64,000 bases of DNA, from positions 124,001 to 188,000 of the forward strand of contig NZ_OZ075108.1 in assembly GCF_964186625.1 (NCBI RefSeq), written 5' to 3'. The stretch's first letter is position 1; every line of letters starts with the position of its first letter. The notes below the pieces were generated by a model, which saw only the letters and a list, made by a program, of their open reading frames with translations, had not been told where the DNA came from and searched no databases. Both the position numbers and the translations under genes were made by a program. This document shows positions 18,603-28,978 of the stretch, piece by piece. Source of the stretch: Asticcacaulis sp. MM231 (GTDB taxonomy: Bacteria > Pseudomonadota > Alphaproteobacteria > Caulobacterales > Caulobacteraceae).

Positions 18603-18611
18603 TGTGGATAA
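18603..18611 (-). promoter_or_regulatory. DnaA box in the same intergenic gap
   Basis: TGTGGATAA on the plus strand is the complement of the consensus DnaA box TTATCCACA. It lies 33 bases from the CtrA box and ten bases after the purU stop codon. It could link transcription of the unknown gene to replication initiation. Confidence 0.45.
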
Positions 18612-18620
18612 TCTGGCGCT

Positions 18621-19499
18621 TCAGGAAAAAACGACCGTTTTCGAGCCGTTGATAATCACGCGGCGCTCGGCGTGCCAGGTGACGGCGCGGGCCAGAACGC
18701 GCGCTTCGATATCCTGACCGATGGCCACCAGTTGTTCGGGTGTCAGGCCATGGTGGACGCGCTGAACGTCCTGCTCGATAATCGGGCCTTCGTCGAGATC
18801 CGACGTGACATAGTGCGCCGTGGCGCCGATGATCTTCACACCACGCGCATGGGCCTGATGGTACGGCTTGGCGCCCTTGAAGCTGGGCAGGAACGAGTGG
18901 TGGATATTGATGCAGCGGCCTTCCAGCCTGCGCGCCAGATCGTCCGAGAGAATTTGCATGTAGCGCGCCAGCACGACCAGATCAGCCTGATAGTCCTCGA
19001 TTAATTTAAGGAACTCGGCTTCCTGCGCCGCCTTATCGATGCCTTTGGTCGGCAGGCAGACATAAGGAATGCCGCTCCATTCGACCAGAGAACGCATGTC
19101 ATCATGATTGGACATGACACAGACGATATCGACCGGCAGCAGGCCTGAGCGCCAGCGATACAGCAGCTCATTCAGGCAGTGGCCAAATTTCGATACCGCG
19201 ATCAGCACCCGGGGCTTGTTCGACAGGTTATAGATATCCCAGGCCATCGAGAAACGGTGGGCGATCGGTTTGAAACCATCGTGCAGAGTGGCCATCGGCG
19301 GCATCTTCGGCCCGGCCTGTTTGAAGACGACACGGACATAGAACATGTCGCCTAAAGCATCGTTGAACTGCGCCAACTCGACAATCGAAATTTCGTTGTC
19401 ATTCAGATAGCCGGAAACGGCGGCCACAATGCCGCGGGTATCCGGGCACTTGATGATCAGGACGTAATGGGCGGGGTCAAAGTCTGTGGTGTCAAGCAT
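18621..19499 (-). CDS. purU: Formyltetrahydrofolate deformylase
   Basis: 292 residues. PurU hydrolyses 10-formyl-THF to THF and formate and balances one-carbon pools. The N-terminal ACT domain (about residues 10-90, YVLIIKCPDTRGIVAAVSGY) is the regulatory part. The C-terminal formyltransferase fold carries NIHHSFLPSFKGAKPYHQA and YVTSDLDEGPIIEQDV. These supply the catalytic Asn, His and Asp (Asp near residue 236). Length is typical. It starts at ATG 19499, downstream of infB with a terminator and a REP-like element between, so it is probably a separate transcript. Confidence 0.95.
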   Translation of the reverse strand: MLDTTDFDPAHYVLIIKCPDTRGIVAAVSGYLNDNEISIVELAQFNDALGDMFYVRVVFKQAGPKMPPMATLHDGFKPIAHRFSMAWDIYNLSNKPRVLIAVSKFGHCLNELLYRWRSGLLPVDIVCVMSNHDDMRSLVEWSGIPYVCLPTKGIDKAAQEAEFLKLIEDYQADLVVLARYMQILSDDLARRLEGRCINIHHSFLPSFKGAKPYHQAHARGVKIIGATAHYVTSDLDEGPIIEQDVQRVHHGLTPEQLVAIGQDIEARVLARAVTWHAERRVIINGSKTVVFS

Positions 19500-19556
19500 G
19501 AGCAGGTTATAGGCGATAAAGCTTGCGAAAAGTCAAAGGTTTCAGAAGAAAAGACA

Positions 19557-19583
19557 TGGGGTCGCCGACCCCACACCTCATAA
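19557..19583 (-). repeat. REP-like palindromic element, copy 2
   Basis: TGGGGTCG-C-CGACCCCA is a perfect inverted repeat at 19557-19573. On the minus strand it is preceded by TTATGAGGTG. It sits between the infB terminator and the purU start. It has the same layout as copies at 396, 35090 and 52107. Confidence 0.6.
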
Positions 19584-19604
19584 CCTTCAGAACTCAAGCC
19601 CCAA

Positions 19605-19634
19605 AAGCATTTGACCCGCACGAGGCGGGCCAAA
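19605..19634 (-). terminator. Intrinsic terminator of the rimP-infB operon
   Basis: On the minus strand TTTGGCCCGC, loop CTCGT, GCGGGTCAAA (one G-T pair), then TGCTTTT. It lies 14 bases after the infB stop. Confidence 0.75.
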
Positions 19635-19647
19635 GACTTTTTGAAGA

Positions 19648-22600
19648 TTAAAGTGTGCGTTTGATTTCCTCGACCGTGAAGCACTCGATGAAATCGCCCT
19701 TCTTGAGGTCGTGGAAGCCGTTGAAGGCCATACCGCATTCCTGCGATACCTGCACCTCGTTGACTTCGTCCTTGAAGCGCTTGAGCGTCGACAGAAGACC
19801 CATTTCCTGAATGACCACATCATCGCGGATGATCCGGATGCGCGCACCCTTCTGCATCTTGCCTTCTTTGACGATACAACCGGCCACCTTGCCGATCTTC
19901 GAGATATCGAAGACTTCGAGGATTTCGGCGTTACCGAGGAAGGTTTCGCGCTGGATCGGCGCCAGCATGCCCGAGAGCACGCCCTTGATGTCGTCGATCA
20001 GATCATAAATGATGGCGTAGTAGCGGATCTCGACGCCTTCGCGCTCAGCCAGGTCACGCGCCTGCTTGGAAGCACGGACGTTGAAGCCGATGATCGGCGA
20101 ACCGGAACCCTTGGCCAGTTGCACGTCGGATTCGGTGATGGCGCCAGCGGCCGAGTGAATGATGCGCGCACGCACTTCATCGGTGCCCAGCTTATCCAGC
20201 GAGCCGACAATGGCTTCGCCCGAACCCTGAACGTCCGACTTGATGATGAGCGGCAGTTCCTTGACCTTCTTGTCGGCCAGCTTGCTCATCATGTCGGTGA
20301 GCGAAACGGCGCCGACCGGAGCCAGCGTCTTTTCACGGCGGACACGTTCGCGGTACTCGGTGATTTCACGGGCGCGGGCGTCGTTTTCGACCACAGCGAA
20401 AGCTTCACCCGGATCGGGCGCGCCGTCGAGACCGAGGATTTCCACCGGCTCAGAAGGACCAGCTTCGCTCAGTTGCTCGTTGCGCTCGTTGATCAGGGCG
20501 CGGACGCGACCGAACGACGAACCGGCGACGACGATGTCGCCACGCTTGAGCGTGCCGCGCTTGACCAAAACGGTGGCCACAGGACCACGACCCTTGTCGA
20601 GCTTGGCTTCGATGACGATACCTTCGGCTGTGCGGTCCGGATTGGCGCGCAGATCGAGCACTTCGGATTGCAGCAGGATGGCTTCGATCAGGTTGTCGAG
20701 ACCGACGCGGGTCTTGGCCGAAACCTCAACCACCTGCGTGTCGCCGCCGAGCGATTCCACGACGATTTCGTGTTGCAGCAGCTCGTTGATGATGCGCTCA
20801 GGCTTGGCGCCCGGCTTGTCCATCTTGTTGATGGCCACGATGATCGGCGTATGAGCCGAACGGGCGTGGTTGATGGCTTCGATCGTCTGCGGCATGACGC
20901 CGTCATCCGCCGCCACCACCAGCACGACGATGTCCGTCACGTTGGCGCCACGGGCACGCATGGCCGAGAAGGCGGCGTGACCCGGCGTATCGAGGAAGGT
21001 CACCTTCTCACCGGCCGGCAGGCGAACCTGATAGGCGCCGATGTGCTGGGTGATGCCGCCGGCTTCGCCGGACGCCACATCCGCCGAACGCAGGGCGTCA
21101 AGCAAGGACGTCTTGCCGTGGTCGACGTGACCCATGACGGCCACGACCGGCGGACGCGACACTGTGTCGTCCGAGTGGTCTTCGGCGTCGATGAAGCCTT
21201 CCAGAACGTCGGATTCCGACACGCGCTTGACGGTGTGACCGAATTCCGATGCCACCAGTTCGGCGGTATCGGTGTCGATCACGTCGTTGATCTTCAGCAT
21301 CATGCCCTGACGCATCAGGAACTTGATGATATCGACAGCGCGCACAGCCATCCGGTTGGACAGTTCCTGCACGGTGATTATGTCAGGGATAATGACTTCA
21401 CGGGCCGTGCGGGCCTGCTCGGTCGTGTTGCCCTTGCGCTTTTCACGCTCACGTTCACGGGCGCGGCGGACCGAAGCCAGCGAGCGCATGCGGTCGGCGC
21501 TACCCTCGTCGTCACCGACAACGGCTTGCAGGGTCAGGCGGCCTTCGCGGCGCTTGGGTTCGCCACGGGTCTGCGACACGGCCTTGGCGGCTGCGCCACC
21601 CTTGCCGCCACGCTTGCCGCGTGCGATTTCCTCGTCATCGATGGCCTTGCGTTGCTCGGGCGTCTTATTGACAGCACCGGTGGCGCCGCGGGTCGAGCGG
21701 ATACGGTCGACTTCGGGCGCCGAAGGCGCATTGGCGGAAACGCCCTGGCCCGGACGCGGCGGACGCGGCGAGTTGACGTTGTAACGCACGGTTTCGCCAC
21801 GATCGGCGCGCGGGGGCGCATTCGGATCGCGCGGCGGGCGCGGGGCGTTCGGATCACGCGGGGTGAACGGACGGTTCGGATCGCGCGGCGGACGCGGGGC
21901 GTTCGGGTCGCGCGGGGTGAACGGACGATCGCCTTGCGGACGATCACCGCGGGGCGCATCGCTGCGCTGGCCATCACGGGGTGGGTAAGGCGGACGCGAG
22001 GTGTTCGGATCACGCGACGGATAAGGCGTGCGTTCGCCACTTGGGCGCGCATCGCTGCGCTGGCCCTGATAACCACCCTGCGGACGGTCACCCTGAGGGC
22101 GATCGCCTTGCGGACGATCACCGCCCGGGCGTGCTTCGAAGCGCGGGGCGCGCTCGTTGCGGAAGGCGGGTTGTGCCGGTGCGGCCGGCTTGGGCGCAGG
22201 CGCGGCGGGTTGCGGCGCCGAAGGCGTCACAGCCGGTGCAGGCGCGGCTTCGACACGTGCCTCAGCGGGAGCAGCCGTCGTGGGTTGCGGCGCTTGCGGC
22301 ACAATGGTTGAGGCAGGCGTTGGCGTCGGGGCCGGTGCGGCTTGCGCGGCAGCGGCGGCGGCCGCAGCGGCACGTGCAGCAGCAGCGCGGGCCTCGGCGG
22401 CCTTGCGTTCCTGTTCGGCTAGCGCGGCCTGCAGGGCGCGCTGACGGGCGTCCTGTTCTTCCTGACGCAGACCGCCGGCATTGCCGCCTTGCGGACGTTG
22501 CGACGACTGGGCCGGGCGCGGCGCCTGGGTCTGTTGCGGACGGTTTACCTCCGGCGCGGACGGACGGACGTGCTGGGGCTGACTGCCGGGAGCAGGCGCG

Positions 22601-22758
22601 CTGATGCGGCGCTTGGTTTCCACCACCACCGTCTTGGAGCGGCCATGGCTGAAGCTTTGCTTGACGGTGCCCGTCGAAACATTGCCGCCTACGCGCGGCT
22701 TCAGCGTGAGCGGTGCGCGCTCGCGTGGCTGGTCGTTATTCTTATCGTCGTCGCTCAT
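19648..22758 (-). CDS. infB: Translation initiation factor IF-2
   Basis: 1036 residues. IF-2 is the GTPase that delivers initiator fMet-tRNA to the 30S subunit and promotes subunit joining. GTPase motifs are GHVDHGKT (residues 543-550), DTPGHAAF and NKMDKPG. The C-terminal domains end [17 protein letters not shown]. The first 540 residues include the IF2-associated helix ([14 protein letters not shown]), an Ala-rich coiled coil (about 105-150), and a Pro/Arg/Gly-rich linker with tandem RPQGD and RDPNAPRPP repeats (about 215-320). Such long, repeat-rich N-termini are typical of alphaproteobacteria. It is the last gene of rimP-nusA-ylxR-infB and ends in a terminator. Confidence 0.97.
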   Translation of the reverse strand: MSDDDKNNDQPRERAPLTLKPRVGGNVSTGTVKQSFSHGRSKTVVVETKRRISAPAPGSQPQHVRPSAPEVNRPQQTQAPRPAQSSQRPQGGNAGGLRQEEQDARQRALQAALAEQERKAAEARAAAARAAAAAAAAAQAAPAPTPTPASTIVPQAPQPTTAAPAEARVEAAPAPAVTPSAPQPAAPAPKPAAPAQPAFRNERAPRFEARPGGDRPQGDRPQGDRPQGGYQGQRSDARPSGERTPYPSRDPNTSRPPYPPRDGQRSDAPRGDRPQGDRPFTPRDPNAPRPPRDPNRPFTPRDPNAPRPPRDPNAPPRADRGETVRYNVNSPRPPRPGQGVSANAPSAPEVDRIRSTRGATGAVNKTPEQRKAIDDEEIARGKRGGKGGAAAKAVSQTRGEPKRREGRLTLQAVVGDDEGSADRMRSLASVRRAREREREKRKGNTTEQARTAREVIIPDIITVQELSNRMAVRAVDIIKFLMRQGMMLKINDVIDTDTAELVASEFGHTVKRVSESDVLEGFIDAEDHSDDTVSRPPVVAVMGHVDHGKTSLLDALRSADVASGEAGGITQHIGAYQVRLPAGEKVTFLDTPGHAAFSAMRARGANVTDIVVLVVAADDGVMPQTIEAINHARSAHTPIIVAINKMDKPGAKPERIINELLQHEIVVESLGGDTQVVEVSAKTRVGLDNLIEAILLQSEVLDLRANPDRTAEGIVIEAKLDKGRGPVATVLVKRGTLKRGDIVVAGSSFGRVRALINERNEQLSEAGPSEPVEILGLDGAPDPGEAFAVVENDARAREITEYRERVRREKTLAPVGAVSLTDMMSKLADKKVKELPLIIKSDVQGSGEAIVGSLDKLGTDEVRARIIHSAAGAITESDVQLAKGSGSPIIGFNVRASKQARDLAEREGVEIRYYAIIYDLIDDIKGVLSGMLAPIQRETFLGNAEILEVFDISKIGKVAGCIVKEGKMQKGARIRIIRDDVVIQEMGLLSTLKRFKDEVNEVQVSQECGMAFNGFHDLKKGDFIECFTVEEIKRTL

Positions 22759-22944
22759 CCGGCTGCTTACTAACCCTTATGAAATCCGGCCAAAGTACCG
22801 GACTTCTGTTTCAAAAATATATCAGGGTTGTAACGTCTGACAAAGGCGTCAGCCGTCGCAACCCTATCGAGCGGAGATCGTCACCGTGGCCGTAACAGTC
22901 AAGGCAGAGGAACTAACACTCGTCGTCGTGCGCTAAAAAAGCGC

Positions 22945-23670
22945 CTATGGCTCCGGTCTCCGGCCCCAGCCTTGCGGCACCAGGGGCTCAAATCCCGACA
23001 GTCTTTTCATCTCTAAAGACCAACGCTGCACGCGCCGCCCCGACAGGAGTGCGACGTGTATGGCATTTTCTGTGCCTAAAGCCAAACTTAATTCGGCGTT
23101 ACTAAAGCTTCCGCAAACGTTTGGCGAGGGGGTTTGCTGGCTGCCGGCGTATAAAATACGCTTACGGCCATCTTCCGAACCGTCCGAAGCTTCGATGATC
23201 CAGCCCGCCTTGCCCGACTTGACGGTGGCGAGGGCCTTTTCAAAGCCATTGACGATCCCGCCTTCACGGCGCGCCAGACCGAGAAGATCAAGGCAGCGGC
23301 GGCGTAACAGATCGTGGACCAAAGGTATGGTTTTGGGGTCGGCCTTCACCTGACGCTTGGCCGCACGGCTGAATATGTTCTTTTTCAACGCGATTTCAAG
23401 GGCGGCGCGGCTCGATTCGATCCACATGCCGCGTCCTGGCAGCTTGTGGGCGACATCCGGCGTGAGCAGGCCTTCCGGTGACACGACAAAGCGCAACAGG
23501 CCATCGGTGGTGACAGTCTTGCCGGTGGCGATATCGCGGCGTTGCAGGATGCGGCCCTTGGCGTCTTCGCACAGGACCGCGTCCTCCGCCTCTTGATCAG
23601 AGGCGGAGCCGGTATCGGGGTCGATGTGGGTTAGTGGCGCGAACTCATTGTTCGGTGGTGGCGTCTGCAT
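22945..23670 (-). CDS. ylxR: YlxR/L7Ae-type RNA-binding protein of the nusA-infB operon
   Basis: 241 residues from ATG 23670, chosen because AAGGGGGCG lies just upstream. The gene overlaps the nusA end by 26 bases. The N-terminal DUF448 (YlxR) domain is seen as LLRFVVSPEGLLTPDVAHKL then PGRGMWIESS. The C-terminal part (about 125-200, DLLGLARREGGIVNGFEKAL) resembles the L7Ae/YlxQ RNA-binding fold. The two-domain fusion is typical of alphaproteobacteria. The usual Arg-x-Cys motif of YlxR is weakly conserved here (RILQRRDIATG). It is a putative nucleic-acid-binding protein that may modulate RNase P or transcription, as reported for other YlxR proteins. Confidence 0.85.
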   Translation of the reverse strand: MQTPPPNNEFAPLTHIDPDTGSASDQEAEDAVLCEDAKGRILQRRDIATGKTVTTDGLLRFVVSPEGLLTPDVAHKLPGRGMWIESSRAALEIALKKNIFSRAAKRQVKADPKTIPLVHDLLRRRCLDLLGLARREGGIVNGFEKALATVKSGKAGWIIEASDGSEDGRKRILYAGSQQTPSPNVCGSFSNAELSLALGTENAIHVALLSGRRVQRWSLEMKRLSGFEPLVPQGWGRRPEP

Positions 23671-25343
23671 CAGCTTCGCCCCCTTCCACTTCATTGGCCA
23701 CTTCAAGATCGGCTAGTTCAGCATCGGCGTCGGCTGCGAGATCGCCCTCTTCGTAGGCTTCTTCAACCTCTTCCACGACCGGAGCTTCGATCCAGCCGGC
23801 CGCGATACGGGCGTTGAGGATCAGGTTTTCAGCGTCCGGCACCGACAGGTTGAAGGATTCCAGCGCGCCGGGGACGCGCACGCGCTCGCCGCCCTTTTGC
23901 TCGAAGCCGCCACGAATTTCGTCGGTCGCCAGATCGGCGAGGTCTTCGATCGTCTTGACGCCGGCGACGCCGAGCGCCACGGCGATCGGCATGGTCACGC
24001 CCTGGATATCGAGCACGCCGTCCTCGACGCCCAGTTCCTTGCGCTTGGCGTCCTGTTCAGCGGTTTCGCGCTCCAGGAAGTCACGGGCGCGGGCCTGCAG
24101 TTCGGACGCAGTGTCTTCATCGAAGCCTTCGATGACGGCGATTTCGTTTTCATCGACAAAGGCCAGGTCCTCGATCGAGGTGAAGCCTTCGGTGACCAGC
24201 AGTTGCGCGATGACTTCGTCGACATCAAGCGCTTCCTGGAACAGGGCGGTGCGTTCGGCGAATTCCTTCTGGCGGCGCTCGGAGTCTTGCGAACTCGGTG
24301 ATGATATCGACCTGCCAGCCGGTCAGTTGCGAGGCAAGGCGAACGTTCTGACCGCGACGGCCAATGGCCAGCGACAGTTGTTCGTCAGGCACAACCACTT
24401 CAACGCGGTCTTCTTCTTCGTCGAGCACGACCTTCGACACTTCGGCCGGGGCCAGGGCGTTGACGATGAAGGTGGCTTCATCGGGCGACCACTGGATGAT
24501 GTCGATCTTTTCGTTCTGCAGTTCAGCGACGACGGCCTGAACGCGCGAACCACGCATACCGACGCAGGCGCCGACCGGATCGATTGAGTTGTCATTCGAC
24601 AGCACGGCCATCTTGGCGCGCGAACCCGGATCGCGGGACACCGACTTGATTTCGATCACGCCGTCATAGATTTCCGGCACTTCCTGCGCGAACAGCTTGG
24701 CCATGAAGCCGCCGTGCGCTCTGGAGAGCATGATCTGCGGGCCCTTGGTTTCGCGGCGCACGTCATAGATATAGGCGCGGATGCGGTCATTGACCTGGAA
24801 GGCTTCGCGCGGGATCGACTGATCGCGGCGCATAATGCCTTCGCCCTTGCCGAGATCGACAATGACGTTGCCGTATTCGACGCGACGGACGGTGCCGTTG
24901 ACGATATCGCCGACGCGGTCCTTGAATTCTTCGTACTGATGCTCACGCTCAGCTTCACGCACCTTATGAGTGACGACCTGGCGGGCCATCTGGGTCTGGA
25001 CGCGGCCCAGCTCGAACGGCGGCAGGATTTCGGAATACTCCTTGCCGGCGAAGGCTTCCTTGTCGTCCTTGAGCGCTTCGGTCAGCGACTTCTGGGCGTA
25101 TTCGTTTTCCAGTTCCTCATCCGGCACCACGGTGACGTGGCGGGTGATGGTCATTTCACCGGACTTCGGATCGATGAAAACGCGGATGTCATGGTCGGCG
25201 CCGTAACGCGAACGGGCGGCCTTCTGGATCGCTTCCTCAATGGAGGCGATGACCACGGACTTGTCGATCGATTTTTCGCGCGCGACAGCCTCTGCAATTT
25301 GCAGCAGTTCCTGACGGTTGGCGCTGATACCGGTGAAGCTCAT
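23645..25343 (-). CDS. nusA: Transcription termination/antitermination protein NusA, frameshifted in this sequence
   Basis: The frame from 25343 is NusA from the N-terminal RNA-polymerase-binding domain through S1 (RVGDIVNGTVRRVEYGNVIV) and the KH domains (LSLAIGRRGQNVRLASQ). It then runs into unrelated residues after VDIITE. The second frame supplies the missing C-terminal repeats (FAERTALFQEALDVDE to TTEQ). One surplus base at plus 24292-24293 explains it: plus GAACTC (minus GAGTTC) should be GACTC/GAGTC, giving DIITE-SQDSERRQKEF and 565 residues in all. NusA is essential, so a real disruption is unlikely. NusA binds RNA polymerase and tunes pausing, termination and rrn antitermination. Confidence 0.93.
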
Positions 25344-25429
25344 GTGAGTTCCTTATTTATCGTCGTTGGCCCACCGATTTGGTCGAAGATCAAATCGGCA
25401 ATACAGTTTAAATTGCGAAGAAAATGAGC

Positions 25430-26047
25430 TTAGTCATTTTCATTCGCAGCGTCGTCTTCGAGGTCGTCTTCATCCTCGAAGTCGTCGTCATCAAAGTCTT
25501 CGTCTTCCAGATCATCTTCTTCACCGCGCGCCGCTTTAGCCTCGGCGCCGCGTTTCAGAAGTTCGTCATTGAGGATCAGCTTGGCCTCAACCACCCAGTC
25601 GAACGGCATGAGGGCGGTTTCGGCCTCACCTTCCAGGTCGATGGCGATATGATCATCCTCGATGCCGGCCAGAATGCCACGGAAACGCTTACGACCCTCG
25701 GCGAGACGGTCGAGTTCAATGCGGGCCTCAAGACCTTCATAGGTCTCGAAATCCTTCAGGCGGGTCAGCGGACGGTCGATACCGGGCGACGACACCTCAA
25801 GCGTGAACTCACCGGGAATGGGATCGGCTTCATCAATATAGGCGGAGATGGCGCGCGACAGGCGGGCGCACTGCGTCACATTGATATCGCCGTCGCTCTT
25901 GCGCTCGGCCATGATCTGCAGGAAGCGCGAACCGCCGGGATCACGTGAGCCTTGCAGGCGCACGCGGACGATATCGAGTTCCATCTCTTCAGCGAGCGGA
26001 TCGAATACCTCAAGCAATTTGCGTTCTTCAGTGGTTTTGGCGCGCAC
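25430..26047 (-). CDS. rimP: Ribosome maturation factor RimP
   Basis: 205 residues from GTG 26047 ([11 protein letters not shown]), with AAAGAAG upstream. A TTG at 26116 is also in frame, but that extension overlaps a terminator hairpin and has no homology. RimP assists 30S assembly. Motifs are [26 protein letters not shown] and the core [14 protein letters not shown], followed by the SH3-like C-terminal domain. The tail is remarkably acidic (about residues 175-205, nearly all Asp/Glu), an addition over the roughly 150-residue E. coli protein. It is the first gene of rimP-nusA-ylxR-infB. Confidence 0.93.
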   Translation of the reverse strand: MRAKTTEERKLLEVFDPLAEEMELDIVRVRLQGSRDPGGSRFLQIMAERKSDGDINVTQCARLSRAISAYIDEADPIPGEFTLEVSSPGIDRPLTRLKDFETYEGLEARIELDRLAEGRKRFRGILAGIEDDHIAIDLEGEAETALMPFDWVVEAKLILNDELLKRGAEAKAARGEEDDLEDEDFDDDDFEDEDDLEDDAANEND

Positions 26048-26065
26048 TCGTTTGACTTCTTTAAG

Positions 26066-26110
26066 CAATAAAAAAGGCGGCAGGCTCTGATGGCCGCCGC
26101 CGTCGCCTTT
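26066..26110 (-). terminator. Terminator hairpin in the rimP leader (possible attenuator)
   Basis: On the minus strand AAAGGC-GAC-GGCGGC precedes a GGCCATCAGAGCCT loop, then GCCGCC and TTTTTTATT. The T-tract ends about 20 bases before the rimP start. It lies downstream of a good promoter match (26135-26163). It therefore sits inside the leader and could attenuate the operon, or act simply as the terminator of the upstream membrane-protein gene. Confidence 0.65.
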
Positions 26111-26134
26111 CGGCAATCGGACATGTTGGTAGGC

Positions 26135-26163
26135 TATATAGGCCCGCCATTCCCGTTTGCCAA
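26135..26163 (-). promoter_or_regulatory. Predicted sigma-70-type promoter of the rimP operon
   Basis: On the minus strand TTGGCA (26163-26158), 17 bases, TATATA (26140-26135). Spacing is ideal. A start site near 26128 gives an approximately 80-base leader that contains the terminator hairpin. Confidence 0.5.
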
Positions 26164-26183
26164 GCGGAATTTCATGAGCGCCC

Positions 26184-26789
26184 TCAAAGCGGCCGCAGGT
26201 GCTGGTAATCTTCGGGTATGACCACCGGATAGAGATGACCGGAATACATCATCAAAAGCAGGTAGGTCACGTAGCCGCCGATACCGACAGTGACGATCAG
26301 GAAGGCCCAGCCAATGGGCTTGTTGGTCTTCTTGAAGATATCATAGAGAATGCAGCCCATATGGACGAACAGCGAGAATACGCCGGCGCCATAGAAACCA
26401 TAGGCGGCATAGGTATAGGGCGGGCTGAAACCGGCGGCAGCTAAAATGAAATTGGTGTCGAGATTGAAAATGAGACGCGCCGCCGCGATCCAGCCGACGT
26501 GGCCCAAAAGAAAGACAACCATGATCAGGCCTGACGCCGCCTGAAGCTGATGGATAAAATCCTTCTTTTTGGTCCAGATTTCAATGATCAGCGGGATGCC
26601 GGTCAGGATCTGCACGAAGAAGGCCAGCAGCACCGCCATTTCCACCACCGGGTGACGGTAAACCAGACGCGCCGCCTCGATAAATTGTTGGTGCGCGTCG
26701 ATACCCAGCAAACCCACAAAATGATTGGCGAAGTGCAGGCATAGAAAGGCGAAGACAAAACCCGCCGAAACCTTGTGCAACCGCTCCAT
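26184..26789 (-). CDS. Integral membrane protein resembling a succinate dehydrogenase cytochrome-b-type subunit
   Basis: 201 residues with five predicted membrane spans (about 10-30, 50-72, 85-107, 120-147 and 165-187). Histidines suited to haem or quinone binding lie in the first spans ([10 protein letters not shown]) and at GHVGW and VHMGC. The overall layout recalls the fumarate reductase/succinate dehydrogenase transmembrane superfamily, but no catalytic subunits are nearby. I therefore treat the similarity as fold-level only. The start is ATG 26789. Its stop lies upstream of the rimP promoter region. The physiological role is unknown. Confidence 0.5.
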   Translation of the reverse strand: MERLHKVSAGFVFAFLCLHFANHFVGLLGIDAHQQFIEAARLVYRHPVVEMAVLLAFFVQILTGIPLIIEIWTKKKDFIHQLQAASGLIMVVFLLGHVGWIAAARLIFNLDTNFILAAAGFSPPYTYAAYGFYGAGVFSLFVHMGCILYDIFKKTNKPIGWAFLIVTVGIGGYVTYLLLMMYSGHLYPVVIPEDYQHLRPL

Positions 26790-26888
26790 ACGTCATCCCC
26801 CACATGAACAGGGTTAACGATGTCTTACTTTTTGCGGCTTGGCTAGGGCCTACATCATGGAGTTGTGAAAAGGCGATGTCAGTTTATC

Positions 26889-27578
26889 TTAACAGCGGTA
26901 GAAGTCGAGGAAGACCGGCGCGCAATCGCCCAGTTTCTTGACCTCATAGCGCGTGGTGACGTGGTCGGCGGGCGGATTGTTCCAATCAGCCGGCGAACCG
27001 GCACGCCAGTCGAGATCGGGATTTGCCAGAAAGCGTTCCAGCGCCCAGTCCGCGTAATCGGCCCAATCGGTGGCGAACCGTACCGAACCACCGGGTTTCA
27101 GGGCGCGCGCAAAGGCGGCAATGGTCTCCGGCTGGATAAAGCGGCGTTTGTTATGGCGCGCCTTCGGCCACGGGTCGGCGAACAAGATAAAGATACGGCT
27201 CAGGGCAGAATCCGGCAACTTGTCGAGCAAGGGCCGTGCATCGCCGGCCAGAATGAGCACGTTTTTCAGACCATCGTCCTCGATATGGCGCAGAACCGAA
27301 CCGACGCCATTCAGAAAGGGCTCACAGCCGATGAAGGTCACGTCAGGGTGCTTCAAAGCCTGCGCCGCCAGATGTTCGCCGCCGCCGAAGCCGATTTCCA
27401 GCCAGATGTCACGGCCAGATGCCAAGGCCGCGGCCACACGCTCATCCGTGGCCTCAATCTCCGGAAGCAGGGTATCAAACAAAGTGGCCTGCAAGGGCTT
27501 GAGCTTGCGCGACTTGATCCGGCCGAACGAGCGCATAGGGCCCCATTCGGTCAGCGGCGTGGTGGTGTCTTCGGACAT
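26889..27578 (-). CDS. trmB: tRNA (guanine46-N7)-methyltransferase
   Basis: 229 residues from ATG 27578. A TTG three codons earlier is less likely. TrmB methylates G46 in the tRNA variable loop using SAM. The SAM site is DIWLEIGFGGGEHLAAQ, followed by FIGCEPFLNGVGSVLRHI. FADPWPKARHNKRRFIQPE is the family-defining substrate motif. The C-terminus VTTRYEVKKLGDCAPVFLDF, broken here for length, completes the fold. The gene is the last of a minus-strand run after metK and is separated from it by a terminator. Confidence 0.95.
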   Translation of the reverse strand: MSEDTTTPLTEWGPMRSFGRIKSRKLKPLQATLFDTLLPEIEATDERVAAALASGRDIWLEIGFGGGEHLAAQALKHPDVTFIGCEPFLNGVGSVLRHIEDDGLKNVLILAGDARPLLDKLPDSALSRIFILFADPWPKARHNKRRFIQPETIAAFARALKPGGSVRFATDWADYADWALERFLANPDLDWRAGSPADWNNPPADHVTTRYEVKKLGDCAPVFLDFYRC

Positions 27579-27591
27579 GAAACTCAAAACG

Positions 27592-27625
27592 TAAAAGAGG
27601 GGATTATACGCGCCGTATAACCCCC
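27592..27625 (-). terminator. Intrinsic terminator of metK
   Basis: On the minus strand GGGGGTTATAC, loop GGCGC, GTATAATCCCC, then TCTTTTAC. The stem is near perfect, 35 bases after the metK stop. Confidence 0.8.
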
Positions 27626-27660
27626 TCGGTTCTATTTGCCAAAGCGAATTAGGTGTTTGC

Positions 27661-28833
27661 CTAGAATTCAGCCTTCAGGGCCTCGATCAGATCGGTGTTC
27701 TCCCAGGAGAAACCACCCTCGGCATCGGGCGTGCGGCCAAAGTGACCATAGGCCGCAGTGCGTTCATAGATCGGCTTGTTGAGACCCAGATGCGTGCGGA
27801 TCGACTTCGGCGTCAGGCCGCCAATCAGTTGCGGCAGGATGAGTTCGAGCTTTTCTTCATCGACCTGGCCGGTGCCGTGGGTGTCGACATAGAAGGACAG
27901 GGGATGCGACACGCCGATGGCGTAGGAGACCTGAAGCGTGCACTTCTTCGCCAGACCGGCGGCCACGACATTCTTCGCCAGATAGCGCAGGGCATAGGCG
28001 GCCGAACGATCGACCTTGGTCGGGTCCTTGCCGGAGAAAGCGCCGCCGCCATGCGGGGCCGCACCACCGTAGGTGTCGACGATGATCTTACGGCCGGTCA
28101 GGCCGGCATCGCCGTCCGGGCCGCCGATGACGAAATTGCCGGTCGGGTTGACCAGCCACTCGGTCTCGTCGGTCACCATGCCGGCGGGCAGGACTTCGAG
28201 GGCGTAGGGTTTGATAATGGCTTCGATGTCCGAGGGCGTCAGGCCATCCTTATGCTGGTGCGATACCAGGATCTTGAGAATGCGCGACGGCTTGCCATTT
28301 TCATACTGGACGGTGACCTGGCTCTTGGCATCCGGCTCCAGCGCGGTTTCGCCGGCGTGACGGGCGGTGGCCAGGCGCTTGAGGATGTTGTGCGACCATT
28401 GCAGCGGCGCCGAGGTCAGTTCCGCCGTTTCATCGGTGGCGTAACCGAACATGATGCCCTGATCGCCGGCACCTTCGTCCTTGTTAGCGCTGGAATCGAC
28501 GCCCTGCGCGATATCAGCCGACTGGGCGTGCAGGTGGCAGGCGTAATCGGCCATGGCCCAGTGGAAACCCTTTTGGGCGTAGCCGATATCCTTGACGGCA
28601 TGACGCACCTTGTCTTCCAGACCCGCGATGATTTCCTGGATCTGGTCATCACCAGCGCGGACTTCGCCGGCCAGAACGATGCGATTGGTCGTCACCAGGG
28701 TTTCACAGGCCACGCGCGCTTCAGGGTCACGGGCGAGAAAGGCATCGACCACGACGTCAGAAATACGATCAGCCACCTTATCAGGATGGCCTTCGGAGAC
28801 GCTTTCGCTGGTGAAGATGTAGTTTGAGCGCAT
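27661..28833 (-). CDS. metK: S-adenosylmethionine synthetase
   Basis: 390 residues from ATG 28833 ([19 protein letters not shown]). An earlier start at 28869 would add 12 residues without homology. MetK makes SAM from ATP and methionine. Motifs are [26 protein letters not shown] (the Met/ATP-binding loop) and [19 protein letters not shown]. The methyl donor it supplies feeds the many methyltransferases encoded here (trmB, trmD, miaB, rsmG). The approximately 200-base upstream gap is AT-rich. I see no SAM-II or SAM-I riboswitch signature in it. Confidence 0.97.
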   Translation of the reverse strand: MRSNYIFTSESVSEGHPDKVADRISDVVVDAFLARDPEARVACETLVTTNRIVLAGEVRAGDDQIQEIIAGLEDKVRHAVKDIGYAQKGFHWAMADYACHLHAQSADIAQGVDSSANKDEGAGDQGIMFGYATDETAELTSAPLQWSHNILKRLATARHAGETALEPDAKSQVTVQYENGKPSRILKILVSHQHKDGLTPSDIEAIIKPYALEVLPAGMVTDETEWLVNPTGNFVIGGPDGDAGLTGRKIIVDTYGGAAPHGGGAFSGKDPTKVDRSAAYALRYLAKNVVAAGLAKKCTLQVSYAIGVSHPLSFYVDTHGTGQVDEEKLELILPQLIGGLTPKSIRTHLGLNKPIYERTAAYGHFGRTPDAEGGFSWENTDLIEALKAEF

Positions 28834-28978
28834 GGGGCGTGAACTTCCTAAACAATTTAGCATAAGCATATAAAGATATGTTTATATGATCAAGAAAATT
28901 ATAACCTTAAAGTTCCCCATATCTTATTAAGACCCACGCACCCTGCCAAAATTCTCTTAAAGGGGGAATGCAGAGCAG

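Noticed and set aside
19711..22311. 866-codon open frame on the plus strand opposite infB
   Set aside because: It is the antisense shadow of the GC-rich IF-2 gene. Infrequent stops are a codon-bias effect, and there are no recognisable domains.
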